Below, piece by piece: positions 17,882 through 26,255 of a stretch of 64,000 bases of DNA. The stretch is from assembly GCA_038326025.1 (NCBI GenBank), contig JBBQJP010000022.1, positions 1 to 64,000 on the forward strand, written 5' to 3'. Below the pieces are notes generated by a model that had not been told where the DNA came from, made no database searches, and saw only the letters and a list, made by a program, of their open reading frames with translations. The translations under genes and the position numbers were made by a program. Numbering within the stretch: position 1 is the stretch's first letter; each line of letters begins with the position of its first letter. This DNA comes from CAISIP01 sp038326025 (GTDB lineage Bacteria > Pseudomonadota > Gammaproteobacteria > Burkholderiales > Burkholderiaceae_C).

Positions 17882-17983
17882 GGGTGGAGCGCGCGCGTGC
17901 CGCGATAGGGGAGTCGAATCCAGCGCCGGCCTGAACCTCGGTCACGGGTCATGCATGGGTTATCGGCACAAGGCCGGCCGGAC

Positions 17984-18010
17984 TTGAACCCGATGGCCGC
18001 GCAGTATAGT
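17984..18010 (+). promoter_or_regulatory. Candidate sigma-70 promoter for ruvB
   Basis: TTGAAC (17984-17989) and TATAGT (18005-18010) are separated by 15 bases, shorter than the optimal 17. It sits 42 bases before the ruvB start, in the gap where ruvB has been separated from ruvA and so needs its own promoter. Confidence 0.45.
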
Positions 18011-18051
18011 CAGAGGCCCCGTTTTTCCAGACCCCAGCGAGACGCCTGACC

Positions 18052-19113
18052 GTGACCATCCAGACCGACGATTTTGCTGCCGCACCGGCGCGCCGCGTGA
18101 TGTCGGCATCGACTGCCTCACCCAACGAGGAGGCGGTGGAGCGGGCCTTGCGTCCCAAGCTGCTGGATGAATATGTGGGCCAGGCCAAGATCCGCGAGCA
18201 GCTGGAAATTTTCATCGGCGCCGCCCGAAAACGGGAAGAGGCTCTCGACCATGTGCTGCTGTTCGGCCCGCCGGGCCTGGGTAAAACAACGTTATCGCAC
18301 ATCATCGCGCATGAATTGGGCGTCAATTTACGCCAAACCAGCGGTCCGGTGCTGGAAAAACCCAAGGACCTGGCGGCACTCCTGACCAATCTGGAGAAAA
18401 ACGACGTCCTGTTTATTGACGAAATTCACCGGCTGTCGCCCGTGGTCGAGGAGATCCTGTATCCGGCGCTGGAAGACTACAAGATCGACATCATGATTGG
18501 CGAGGGCCCGGCGGCCCGCTCGATCAAGCTTGATCTGCAACCGTTCACGCTGGTCGGCGCCACCACCCGCGCAGGCATGTTGACCAATCCACTGCGCGAC
18601 CGATTTGGCATCGTCGCGCGGCTGGAGTTCTATACAGACGATGAACTGGCCCTGATCGTGCGGCGCAGTGCCGGTCTGCTCAAGGTGCCGATCGCCGATG
18701 ACGGCGGCTTCGAGATCGCCCGCCGCTCGCGCGGCACGCCGCGTATTGCCAACCGACTGCTGCGCCGGGTGCGCGACTATGCCGAGGTCAAGGGAGACGG
18801 GGCGATCACGCTGGACATGGCCAACCGCGCCCTGCTCATGCTCGATGTCGATCCGAAAGGCTTCGACGTAATGGACCGCAAACTGCTTGAGGCCGTGGTG
18901 CACCGCTTCGACGGTGGCCCGGTCGGCCTGGACAATATTGCGGCGAGCATCGGCGAAGAGCGCGAAACCATCGAGGACGTGATCGAACCCTACCTGATCC
19001 AGCAAGGATTCCTGCAGCGCACGCCGCGCGGGCGCATCGCCACGCTGGCCGCCTATCATCACCTGGGTGTGGCCGCACCGAACCGCGGTGGCGACGACAT
19101 CTTCGGCGACTGA
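18052..19113 (+). CDS. ruvB: Holliday junction branch-migration ATPase RuvB
   Basis: A protein of 353 residues. The AAA+ motor has Walker A GPPGLGKTTLSHIIAHELG, Walker B DEIHRLSPVVEEILYPALED, and the sensor region VGATTRAGMLTNPLRDRFG. The C-terminal winged helix ends in RTPRGRIAT. The start is GTG at 18052, giving the N-terminus typical of betaproteobacterial RuvB. It drives branch migration at Holliday junctions with RuvA. Confidence 0.97.
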   Translation: MTIQTDDFAAAPARRVMSASTASPNEEAVERALRPKLLDEYVGQAKIREQLEIFIGAARKREEALDHVLLFGPPGLGKTTLSHIIAHELGVNLRQTSGPVLEKPKDLAALLTNLEKNDVLFIDEIHRLSPVVEEILYPALEDYKIDIMIGEGPAARSIKLDLQPFTLVGATTRAGMLTNPLRDRFGIVARLEFYTDDELALIVRRSAGLLKVPIADDGGFEIARRSRGTPRIANRLLRRVRDYAEVKGDGAITLDMANRALLMLDVDPKGFDVMDRKLLEAVVHRFDGGPVGLDNIAASIGEERETIEDVIEPYLIQQGFLQRTPRGRIATLAAYHHLGVAAPNRGGDDIFGD

Positions 19114-19124
19114 GCTTCTTGCGC

Positions 19125-20408
19125 ATGAAAAGACTTCTGGTCCGCGGCTCGCTGGCACTGCTGGTGATCGCAGTCGTGTTGATCGGTGTGCGCGCCTGGC
19201 AAAACCGCCCGGTCGATGTCGACGTGGTGCAGGCGGGTTATGCCCCGTTGGTGCGCAGCCTGCGCTTTTCCGCGCGGGTCGAAGCCTTGTCGCGGGTTGA
19301 CGTCGGCAGCACCGTGACCGGCCGGGTCGAACGGGTGGTCGTGACCGAAGGTGTGGCCGTGCGCAAGGACGATCTGCTGGTCGAGCTGGAGTCGCAGGAG
19401 CAACGTGCCGCCCTGGCACAAGCCCAGGCATCGCGCGCGCAGGCCCAGGCCCGGCTGGCCGGCTTGCGCAGCACCGGGCGCGGCGCGGTGCAGGCATCGC
19501 TGGAGCAGGCACAGGCAGCGGCACGGGCGGCCCAGGCCGAATTCGACCGTGTCACGCAACTGGTGGCGCAGAATTTTTTGAGCGCATCGCGGCTGGACGA
19601 TACACGCCGGGCGCGCGATGTCGCATTGGCGCAGCTGGCGGCTGCGGGCTCCCAGGTGCAGGCGGTGGCCGACAGCGGTACCGAGGTGAAACAAGCCCAG
19701 GCCCAGTTGCAGCTGGCCGATGCCGGCATCGCTGCCGCAGCTGCCCGCCTGGCCCAGACCCGCTTGCTTGCACCGGCCGACGCGCAGGTGCTGGCGCGCC
19801 AGGTCGAACCGGGTCAGATCGTGCAGCCCGGGCGCGCCTTGCTGACACTGGCCTTGCAGGGGCCGACGCAGCTCACGGCCCAGGTCGACGAACGTTTTCT
19901 CGACCAGCTGGCGCTGGCGCAGACGGCGGCGGTGGTGGCCGACGCCTATCCGGGACGCCGCTTTGCCGCACGGGTGTTGTCGATTGCGCCGGCAGTGGAC
20001 GCGCAACGCGGCGCGATCGAGGTCAAGTTCGCGCTGGTGGGCGAAACGCCGGTCTTTCTGCGCGAAGACATGACCTTGTCGATCGAGGTCGAGACCGGCA
20101 GCCGCGCGCGGGCCTTGGTGGTGCCGATCGCCGCATTGACCATTGGCACTGATCCGGCACACGCGACGCTGCGCGTGGTGTTGGACGGGCGCATCGAGGA
20201 GCGCGACGTGCGCCTGGGACTGCGCACGCTGGGTGCCGCCGAAGTGCGTGCGGGCCTGGCCGACGGCGAAGAGGTGGTGCTGCGTCCGGCGCTGCCCCAC
20301 GGCACACGGGTACGCAGCCACGTGGTCGAGGTGTCGCTCGATGCCGCCGGCACCGGCGCCGGTGGCGAAGGTGGCGCGGCGCAGCTGACCAACATGATGG
20401 GGCGCTAA
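19125..20408 (+). CDS. Periplasmic adaptor subunit of a tripartite exporter (HlyD/MacA/DevB-like)
   Basis: A protein of 427 residues with an N-terminal membrane anchor (about 6-22), a lipoyl-like half motif (GSTVTGRVERVVVTEGVAVRKDD split by a hairpin), an Ala/Gln-rich coiled-coil hairpin (about 75-205), the second lipoyl half (LLAPADAQVLARQVEPGQIV), and beta-barrel domains. It would link the inner-membrane permease encoded next to an outer-membrane channel encoded elsewhere. It begins 11 bases after ruvB. The ATG at 19125 is preferred over a TTG six bases earlier. Confidence 0.88.
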   Translation: MKRLLVRGSLALLVIAVVLIGVRAWQNRPVDVDVVQAGYAPLVRSLRFSARVEALSRVDVGSTVTGRVERVVVTEGVAVRKDDLLVELESQEQRAALAQAQASRAQAQARLAGLRSTGRGAVQASLEQAQAAARAAQAEFDRVTQLVAQNFLSASRLDDTRRARDVALAQLAAAGSQVQAVADSGTEVKQAQAQLQLADAGIAAAAARLAQTRLLAPADAQVLARQVEPGQIVQPGRALLTLALQGPTQLTAQVDERFLDQLALAQTAAVVADAYPGRRFAARVLSIAPAVDAQRGAIEVKFALVGETPVFLREDMTLSIEVETGSRARALVVPIAALTIGTDPAHATLRVVLDGRIEERDVRLGLRTLGAAEVRAGLADGEEVVLRPALPHGTRVRSHVVEVSLDAAGTGAGGEGGAAQLTNMMGR

Positions 20409-20412
20409 GAGC

Positions 20413-21666
20413 GTGAGTGGCTCCGAGTCCACCATGCAATGGCGCGCCTGGCTGGGTTTCGAGATCCGTGTCGCGGTGCGATTCCTGCGCGAGGGTCGAT
20501 TGCAGACCGTGCTGATCATGGTCGGGGTGGCAGCTGGCGTGGCGGTGATCGCCTATATTTCGGCGCTGGTCACGGGTTTACAGCAGAACACCTTTGACAA
20601 GACCCTGGGCGGTCAGGCCCATATAACGGTGCAGGCGCTGGACGATGTCGTGGCGCCCGCACGCGCGCCAACGCCGGGGACGGTGGTATTGAGCGACGTG
20701 CAGTCCAAGGCGCAGCGTCTGCGTTCCGTGGCCGACTGGCAATCACTGTTGCCCTTGCTCGAGAAGATGCCAGGTGTGGCAGCCGCGTCGCCGATCGTCT
20801 CCGGTGGTGGGCTGGCGGTGCGCGGCGAGGCGACGCAGTCGATCGCGCTCTCGGGTGTCGACCTCGATCGTTATGACCGCGTCGTGCGTCTGCGCGAGAA
20901 AGTCGTGGCTGGCGCGGCCCGGTTGGAGCCCGGCGAGGCCATCATCGGAACCGAACTGGCGTCCGATCTGGGTCTGCGACCGGGCGACCGTTTCGCCGTT
21001 CTGACCGGCAGCGTCAGCGAGACGGTGCGGGTGACGGCGCTGGTCGACCTGGGTGTGCGTGAACTCAACCGGCGCACCGTGATTGTTCCGCTGCGCCTGG
21101 CGCAGAGTCTGCTCGGCTTGCCGGGCGGCGCCACCAGCCTGGACCTGGCCTTGACTGACGTATGGAGTGCCAAGGATATGGCGCTCGCGTTGCGTGGCCA
21201 GTTTCCGTACAAGATCGAGAGTTGGCAGGAAACCAATGCGCAATTGGTGTCGGCGCTCAATGCGCAATCGGTCAGCACCGGCTTGATTCGGCTGATTGTG
21301 CTGGTGGTCGTGGTGCTGGGTATTGCCAGCGTGCTGGTGGTGTCGGTGGTGCAAAAACGCCGCGAAATCGGAATCTTGCGAGCCATGGGCGCGACCCAGG
21401 GCCAGATGGTGCGGGTGTTTCTGGTGCAAGGCGGAATCGTCGGCGCCGTCGGCTCGGTGCTGGGGCTGGGCCTGGCGTTGTTGATGATCTATTTGTTCAC
21501 CACCTTCGTGCGTGGCGCGGATGGCCAGCCGCTGTTTGCCATCGTGCTGCCGCTGTCGCTGGGCTTGCAGGTTGCACTGATTGCCAGCGTCTGCGGTGTA
21601 CTGGCGGCGATCGCCCCGGCGCGGCGCGCGGCGGCGATGGATCCGGCGCAGGCAATCCGGATTTGA
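20413..21666 (+). CDS. ABC exporter permease, FtsX/MacB/DevC family
   Basis: A protein of 417 residues with one N-terminal membrane helix (about 33-52), a large periplasmic domain (about 55-285) and three C-terminal helices (about 290-410), the four-helix FtsX-like layout. The coupling segment VVQKRREIGILRAMGATQGQMV is characteristic. The start is GTG at 20413, four bases after the adaptor stop. Its partner ATPase follows. Substrates of the family range from lipoproteins to glycolipids and peptides and are not readable here. Confidence 0.88.
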   Translation: MSGSESTMQWRAWLGFEIRVAVRFLREGRLQTVLIMVGVAAGVAVIAYISALVTGLQQNTFDKTLGGQAHITVQALDDVVAPARAPTPGTVVLSDVQSKAQRLRSVADWQSLLPLLEKMPGVAAASPIVSGGGLAVRGEATQSIALSGVDLDRYDRVVRLREKVVAGAARLEPGEAIIGTELASDLGLRPGDRFAVLTGSVSETVRVTALVDLGVRELNRRTVIVPLRLAQSLLGLPGGATSLDLALTDVWSAKDMALALRGQFPYKIESWQETNAQLVSALNAQSVSTGLIRLIVLVVVVLGIASVLVVSVVQKRREIGILRAMGATQGQMVRVFLVQGGIVGAVGSVLGLGLALLMIYLFTTFVRGADGQPLFAIVLPLSLGLQVALIASVCGVLAAIAPARRAAAMDPAQAIRI

Positions 21667-21670
21667 CGCG

Positions 21671-22405
21671 GTGACCGCTCTGCCCAACGCTGATCACACA
21701 GGCCAGGCCCTGATCGACCTGGCCGATGTGCGCAAATCGTACAACATGGGTTTGCCCAACGAGGCCGAAGTGCTCCACGGCCTGTCGCTGCAGGTGGCTC
21801 GGGGCGAATTCGTTGCGCTGATCGGGCCGTCCGGTTCGGGCAAGAGCACCTTGCTCAACATCGTCGGCCTGCTCGAGCGCATGACCCAGGGCAGCTACCA
21901 CATCAACGGCACCAGCGTGGGCGCACTGGACGACAAGGCGCTGACGCTGTTGCGGCGCGACACGCTGGGTTTCGTCTTTCAGTTCCACCACCTGTTGCCG
22001 GCCTTTACTGCACTTGAAAACGTGACCATGCCGGGGCTGATCCGCGAGGGTCATGTGAGCCGCCAGCAACGCGAACGGGCGCGTGAGTTGCTGGCTGCCG
22101 TCGGTCTTGCCAATGCGATGGACAAGCGGCCGTCGGAACTCTCCGGCGGGATGCAGCAGCGCGTGGCGATTGCCCGCGCGCTGGTTTTCGACCCGCCGCT
22201 GGTGCTGGCGGACGAGCCGACCGGTAACCTGGACACAGCGTCCTCCGACGAGGTGTTTGTCGAACTGCGCCGCATGCACAAGGAGCGTGGCACTTCGTTC
22301 ATCATCGTCACACACGACCCGCGGCTGGCGGCGCGCTGTGATCGGCTGGTCGAACTGGTCGATGGGCAGATCGCGCGGGATGAGCCGATCGCCCGCGCCT
22401 CGTAG
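21671..22405 (+). CDS. ABC exporter ATP-binding subunit (MacB/LolD/DevA-like)
   Basis: A protein of 244 residues. Walker A is GPSGSGKST, the signature is LSGGMQQRVAIARAL, and Walker B is VLADEPTGNLD, all intact. The start is GTG at 21671, four bases after the permease stop; a longer frame would overlap the permease gene. The order adaptor, permease, ATPase matches DevBCA-type exporters rather than MacAB, where permease and ATPase are fused. Confidence 0.92.
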   Translation: MTALPNADHTGQALIDLADVRKSYNMGLPNEAEVLHGLSLQVARGEFVALIGPSGSGKSTLLNIVGLLERMTQGSYHINGTSVGALDDKALTLLRRDTLGFVFQFHHLLPAFTALENVTMPGLIREGHVSRQQRERARELLAAVGLANAMDKRPSELSGGMQQRVAIARALVFDPPLVLADEPTGNLDTASSDEVFVELRRMHKERGTSFIIVTHDPRLAARCDRLVELVDGQIARDEPIARAS

Positions 22406-22418
22406 GTTCAGTGTTCGT

Positions 22419-22946
22419 TCAAAGTGCGGGCCGCCCCGGCCCCTGTGTGCCGTAGGCCCGTGCCGACAGATACGCATGCAGATCGGCCAGATGGGCGTTC
22501 ACGCTGGGTTCGCCGTCCATCGCCGGCATGTTCAGCGGGTATTCCTGGCGTCGGATGATGCTGTCGACCAGGGCGTCCAGCGCGGCGCCGTCGCTGCGCG
22601 GTTGGTTGGCCAGCTGGCTCCAGTCGTAGCGTTTGAGTACATGGCTGACAAAGCGCCGCGAATCCATGTCGCGCACGCGCGCCAGCAGGTTGGGGCCGTT
22701 GGCGGTGCCGGTGGCGTCCGGACCGTGGCAGCCGGCGCATTTATTCTGGAACACGCGCCACCCCACATAGGTCGATCCCGGCGGCTGGGCTTCGCGGGCC
22801 ACTTGCTGGGCGGCCTGCCGGTTCTGCAGTTCCAGCGCGCATCCACCCAGCAACAAGGCAGCCAGGCTTGCGACGCCGATCAGCCGCCACCGGCGTCTGG
22901 TGACCGGGTTCAAGGCGGTGCGGGAGGTCGATGGGCGCGGGGTCAT
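22419..22946 (-). CDS. Lipoprotein cytochrome c
   Basis: A protein of 175 residues with a basic N-terminus, a hydrophobic signal and lipobox ending LLLGGC (Cys36), so it should be an envelope lipoprotein. One heme site CAGCH (residues 70-74) is present, with Met140 or Met143 in NMPAM as the likely sixth ligand. The ATG at 22946 is preceded by AAAGGA. It is probably an electron carrier, but no oxidase or dehydrogenase partner is adjacent. It converges on the exporter operon. Confidence 0.85.
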   Translation of the reverse strand: MTPRPSTSRTALNPVTRRRWRLIGVASLAALLLGGCALELQNRQAAQQVAREAQPPGSTYVGWRVFQNKCAGCHGPDATGTANGPNLLARVRDMDSRRFVSHVLKRYDWSQLANQPRSDGAALDALVDSIIRRQEYPLNMPAMDGEPSVNAHLADLHAYLSARAYGTQGPGRPAL

Positions 22947-23062
22947 TGGCGGGGTCCTTTCTGCGCGTCGACCGGGTCCGATGGCCAGTCTATGCGTGAC
23001 GTTGCGGGCGGGGCCTCTTGCCGTTCGCCTTTGTTTCATTCTGGGCTGCGCCGACGATGTGT

Positions 23063-24838
23063 TTATTGCCTCAAGTCAATTGCAGGTCGATCAGTCGCCC
23101 GTGGCAGGACCGCTTGGCCGCCGGTGGCCATGGTGGGCATGTTGAACACGATCAAGATCTGCGCCAGGTAATAGCAGAGCAGGACCCACAGGCTGGACAA
23201 CGGTATGGGTGTGACAAAGCGGTTGATCGCGATCAACGCATCACTGACCATGAACACGCAGGCACCGAGCGCGACAAGCCTGGCGCCCGGGTCGCGCAAC
23301 TGGGTCGCCCGGCCCACTGCCTGCGCGCCCATCAGGCAGATCATCAGCACATAAACCGGGACAGCGGCACGCAGCATCGGATCGCCGAGTTGTGGCCACA
23401 GCATCAGCAGCATGGCGGCACCTACGGCCAGCGTGAGCGCCAACGCCGTGCGGTTCGGGAACCAGGCGACGCCCTGGCGGAACAGGGCGATGTAAAACAC
23501 GTGTGTCACCAGGAACGACACCATGCCGGGGATGAAGGCGTTGGTCGGCAACATCAGGAACACGTCACCGGCCAGAGAAGCCGTCAACGCGGCGGCCAGC
23601 AGCCAATTGCCAGCGGCGGGTCGCCCGAAAACAGCGTCGCTGCGGTTGATCACCAGCCACACGGCCAGCACCATGGTCAGCGGTTTGAACAGGTAGTGCC
23701 ACTCCAGCGGGCCCAATGTGGCAGTGGCCGTGGCCAGCACCGCTGCCTGAATCATCGATGCGCCGAGCACCGATAAACGCGATTGCAGCACCGCGCCCAT
23801 CGACCAGAACGTGACGATCAGCACCAGACTCCAGATCACGACCTCCAGCATCGCCATCTGGTGCGCAAACCACAATACCAGGCCCACCCCGGCCAGCAGC
23901 ACGACAAAACCGATGCCGGCATAACGCTTGACTGCGCTACTGACCGGCGGGTCGTAACGTTGCACCTGTGCCAGGTCAAACGCCGGTTTCGGCCAGCGCG
24001 CCGCGACATCGGCCGGCCGCCAGCCCGGCGGCTTGAACCAGACGCGGATCTTGTCGGCCCAGTTGCGCGCACGCCAGCTGTCCTGCAGCAATTGCCAGTA
24101 GACCTCGGCATTCGCCCATAACGGGTCCCAGCTGCGCAGACCACTGCGCGTGCCGTAGACGCAGGCTTCGTCCTCTTCGCGAAAGCTGCCGAACAGCCGG
24201 TCCCACAGGATCAGGATGCCGCCATAGTTCTTGTCCAGATAACGGTCGTTGACGGCATGATGGACCCGGTGGTTGCTCGGTGAGCAGAACACCCGGTCGA
24301 ACCAGCCGAGTTTGCGTACCAGTTCGGTATGCACCCAGAACTGGTAGAGCAGGTCGATCAGCGCCACGATGCCGAATATCAGCGGCGGCACGCCGGCCAC
24401 GGCCATTGGCATGTAGAAAATCCAGCCGAGCAGGGCGCCGCTGCTGGTCTGGCGCAAGGCGGTCGACAGGTTGTATTGCTGGCTTTGGTGGTGCACCACA
24501 TGCGCGGCCCAGAACACCGCGACCTCATGGCCCGCGCGGTGCAGCCAGTAGTAGCAGAAGTCGTAGAAGATCAGTGCCAGCACGACGCCGTACCAGGTGC
24601 TCCAGAAGGCCTTGTCCGGGAACAGCGCAACCCATTGGTAAACCCCGGTGTAGATGCCAACGGCCAGCAGCTTCGTGAACAGGCCGCTCAACTGGCTCAG
24701 TCCGCCCAGGCTCAGGCTGTTGATCGCGTCGCTGAACCGGTAGACCACAACGCCGCGCTTGCGTGCCAGCACGAGTTCGCCCAGCATCATCAGCAGGAAA
24801 ACCGGTATCGCGAGAACGATGACCTGGCTCGGTGTCAT
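23063..24838 (-). CDS. Fusion: alkylglycerol-monooxygenase-like hydroxylase plus YhhN/TMEM86 lysoplasmalogenase-like domain
   Basis: A membrane protein of 591 residues. The N-terminal half (about 1-290) is a fatty-acid-hydroxylase/sterol-desaturase domain with the di-iron histidine boxes HRAGH (100-104), HVVHH (113-117) and HRVHH (190-194). The C-terminal half (about 305-570) is a multi-helix YhhN/TMEM86 domain with KPLTM, LAGDVFLML, FLVTHVFYI and SDALIAINRF. The first resembles the TMEM195 (AGMO) branch, which oxidises ether lipids; the second resembles enzymes that cleave lysoplasmalogen. Together they suggest ether- or vinyl-ether-lipid breakdown at the inner membrane. That pathway is inference. 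No obvious operon partner. Confidence 0.88.
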   Translation of the reverse strand: MTPSQVIVLAIPVFLLMMLGELVLARKRGVVVYRFSDAINSLSLGGLSQLSGLFTKLLAVGIYTGVYQWVALFPDKAFWSTWYGVVLALIFYDFCYYWLHRAGHEVAVFWAAHVVHHQSQQYNLSTALRQTSSGALLGWIFYMPMAVAGVPPLIFGIVALIDLLYQFWVHTELVRKLGWFDRVFCSPSNHRVHHAVNDRYLDKNYGGILILWDRLFGSFREEDEACVYGTRSGLRSWDPLWANAEVYWQLLQDSWRARNWADKIRVWFKPPGWRPADVAARWPKPAFDLAQVQRYDPPVSSAVKRYAGIGFVVLLAGVGLVLWFAHQMAMLEVVIWSLVLIVTFWSMGAVLQSRLSVLGASMIQAAVLATATATLGPLEWHYLFKPLTMVLAVWLVINRSDAVFGRPAAGNWLLAAALTASLAGDVFLMLPTNAFIPGMVSFLVTHVFYIALFRQGVAWFPNRTALALTLAVGAAMLLMLWPQLGDPMLRAAVPVYVLMICLMGAQAVGRATQLRDPGARLVALGACVFMVSDALIAINRFVTPIPLSSLWVLLCYYLAQILIVFNMPTMATGGQAVLPRATDRPAIDLRQ

Positions 24839-24875
24839 GCCATGCGTTGGTTGGGGTCAGCGCGTTGCGCGTGAT

Positions 24876-25520
24876 CTAGCTGATGGTCTCGTCACGCCAA
24901 CCTTCCTTGTCCAGGTGTCGGGTATCAGACCAGCCGACGATGCTCATGCCGTCAGGGGTCCACAGCAAGCGGTTGATGCTGGCATTGCCCAACGCCCAGT
25001 TGCGCTGCGGTTCGACACCCTGGCGCGTCGCGAAACGGTACAACATGTCGAGCACCCCACCGTGGGCGACCAACACGATCTGCTCGCCGCGATGGCGTTG
25101 CGCCAGGATATCGGTGACGCCACGGATGCGCTCGCCCAGTGCCAGCAGGGATTCGCCACCGGGCGGGGCCCAGGACGGATCACGTGCGCGCCAGCGTGCG
25201 ATCTCGGCGGGCCATTGGCGCTCAAGCGCATCAAACGTCTGGCCCTCGTAGATGCCAAAGCCGCGTTCGCGCAAGCGGGTGTCGCTGATGACGTTCAGAG
25301 CGAAAGCCTGGGCGATGGCGCTGGCGGTGCCGTGGGCGCGCGCCAGGTCGCTGGTATACACCGCCGTGACCATCTCATCGGCCACCAGCGACTGCGCCGC
25401 TTGCTGCGCTTGCCAGCGGCCCTTGTCGTTCAACGCGATGTCGGTGTGGCCCTGAATGCGGGCACTGGCGTTCCAGTCGGTTTCTCCGTGTCGAACGGCA
25501 ATGATGCGGGTGGTGTCCAT
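24876..25520 (-). CDS. Histidine phosphatase family protein (phosphoglycerate-mutase-like)
   Basis: A protein of 214 residues. The catalytic RHGETDWN (residues 10-17), the acidic LRERGFGIYEG and the second histidine in VAHGGVLDML are all present, so it should be an active phosphatase or cofactor-dependent mutase-like enzyme. The substrate is unknown; GpmB- and CobC-like proteins share this pattern. It is downstream of a DUF4136 lipoprotein on the same strand with a 64-base gap. Confidence 0.9.
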   Translation of the reverse strand: MDTTRIIAVRHGETDWNASARIQGHTDIALNDKGRWQAQQAAQSLVADEMVTAVYTSDLARAHGTASAIAQAFALNVISDTRLRERGFGIYEGQTFDALERQWPAEIARWRARDPSWAPPGGESLLALGERIRGVTDILAQRHRGEQIVLVAHGGVLDMLYRFATRQGVEPQRNWALGNASINRLLWTPDGMSIVGWSDTRHLDKEGWRDETIS

Positions 25521-25584
25521 GGAGGGATTTTAGGTGGGCAGGCCTATTGCCCCGGGCCGGACGGCAGGACGGCGGCCGAATGGA

Positions 25585-26181
25585 TCAGCGCGGAATCTCG
25601 ATATTGATTCTGCGTAGGCCGGCAGGCGGATTCGGGAAGTCGCGCAACGCGGCCTCGAACATCGCGGGCAGCACGGCGCTGTCGTCGGCCCAGTACCCGT
25701 CACTGCGCGCGTTGCTCTCGAACACCAGCACGCCGTCGGATAGGCGGCGCATCAACAGGCTCACCTCGCGCCGGTACCAGGGCATTTCCATCACGATCAA
25801 GGGCGCGCGGTAGTGGTAGACCACCCCGTGCGGGGTGGCGACCGGATAAGCAGAGAAGTATCCGCCCCCAAATCCAGCGTCACTCCACGGCGAGCGCGCA
25901 TCGCGCTGTACACGCAGGTCGAAACGTACGCTGTATTGCGGGGCTGCGTCGTCACGGCGCATGCCCACCTTGTCCAGTTCGGCCTGCACCATGTCCTGCA
26001 ACGCGAACCGCTGCTCATGCGGGGCCTGCTGCGACGGCAGCAACTCGAAGCGGTAGGTGGCGGGCACCGAAACAGGCTGGGCCGTGGTGTAGGCGCGCAC
26101 GTCGGAGTCGACGATGCGCAAGCCCGAGCAGCCGGTGAGTGCCAGCATCAGCAAGCACAAGCCGATCCATCCTGTTTTCAT
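25585..26181 (-). CDS. DUF4136 family lipoprotein
   Basis: A protein of 198 residues with a signal peptide and lipobox LALTGC (Cys18), placing it in the envelope. The body matches the DUF4136 pattern: an N-terminal strand with TYRFELLPSQQ, an amphipathic helix ALQDMVQAELDKVGM, and a beta-rich C-terminus. The function of the family is unknown. The gene is single, followed by the histidine phosphatase on the same strand. Confidence 0.8.
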   Translation of the reverse strand: MKTGWIGLCLLMLALTGCSGLRIVDSDVRAYTTAQPVSVPATYRFELLPSQQAPHEQRFALQDMVQAELDKVGMRRDDAAPQYSVRFDLRVQRDARSPWSDAGFGGGYFSAYPVATPHGVVYHYRAPLIVMEMPWYRREVSLLMRRLSDGVLVFESNARSDGYWADDSAVLPAMFEAALRDFPNPPAGLRRINIEIPR

Positions 26182-26255
26182 GGTTCGCGCCCTCCAGTCA
26201 ATTCAGTCAAGTTTTGTCGCCGACACAGCCGGGTCGGACGCGGCGCGGCGCTGTG

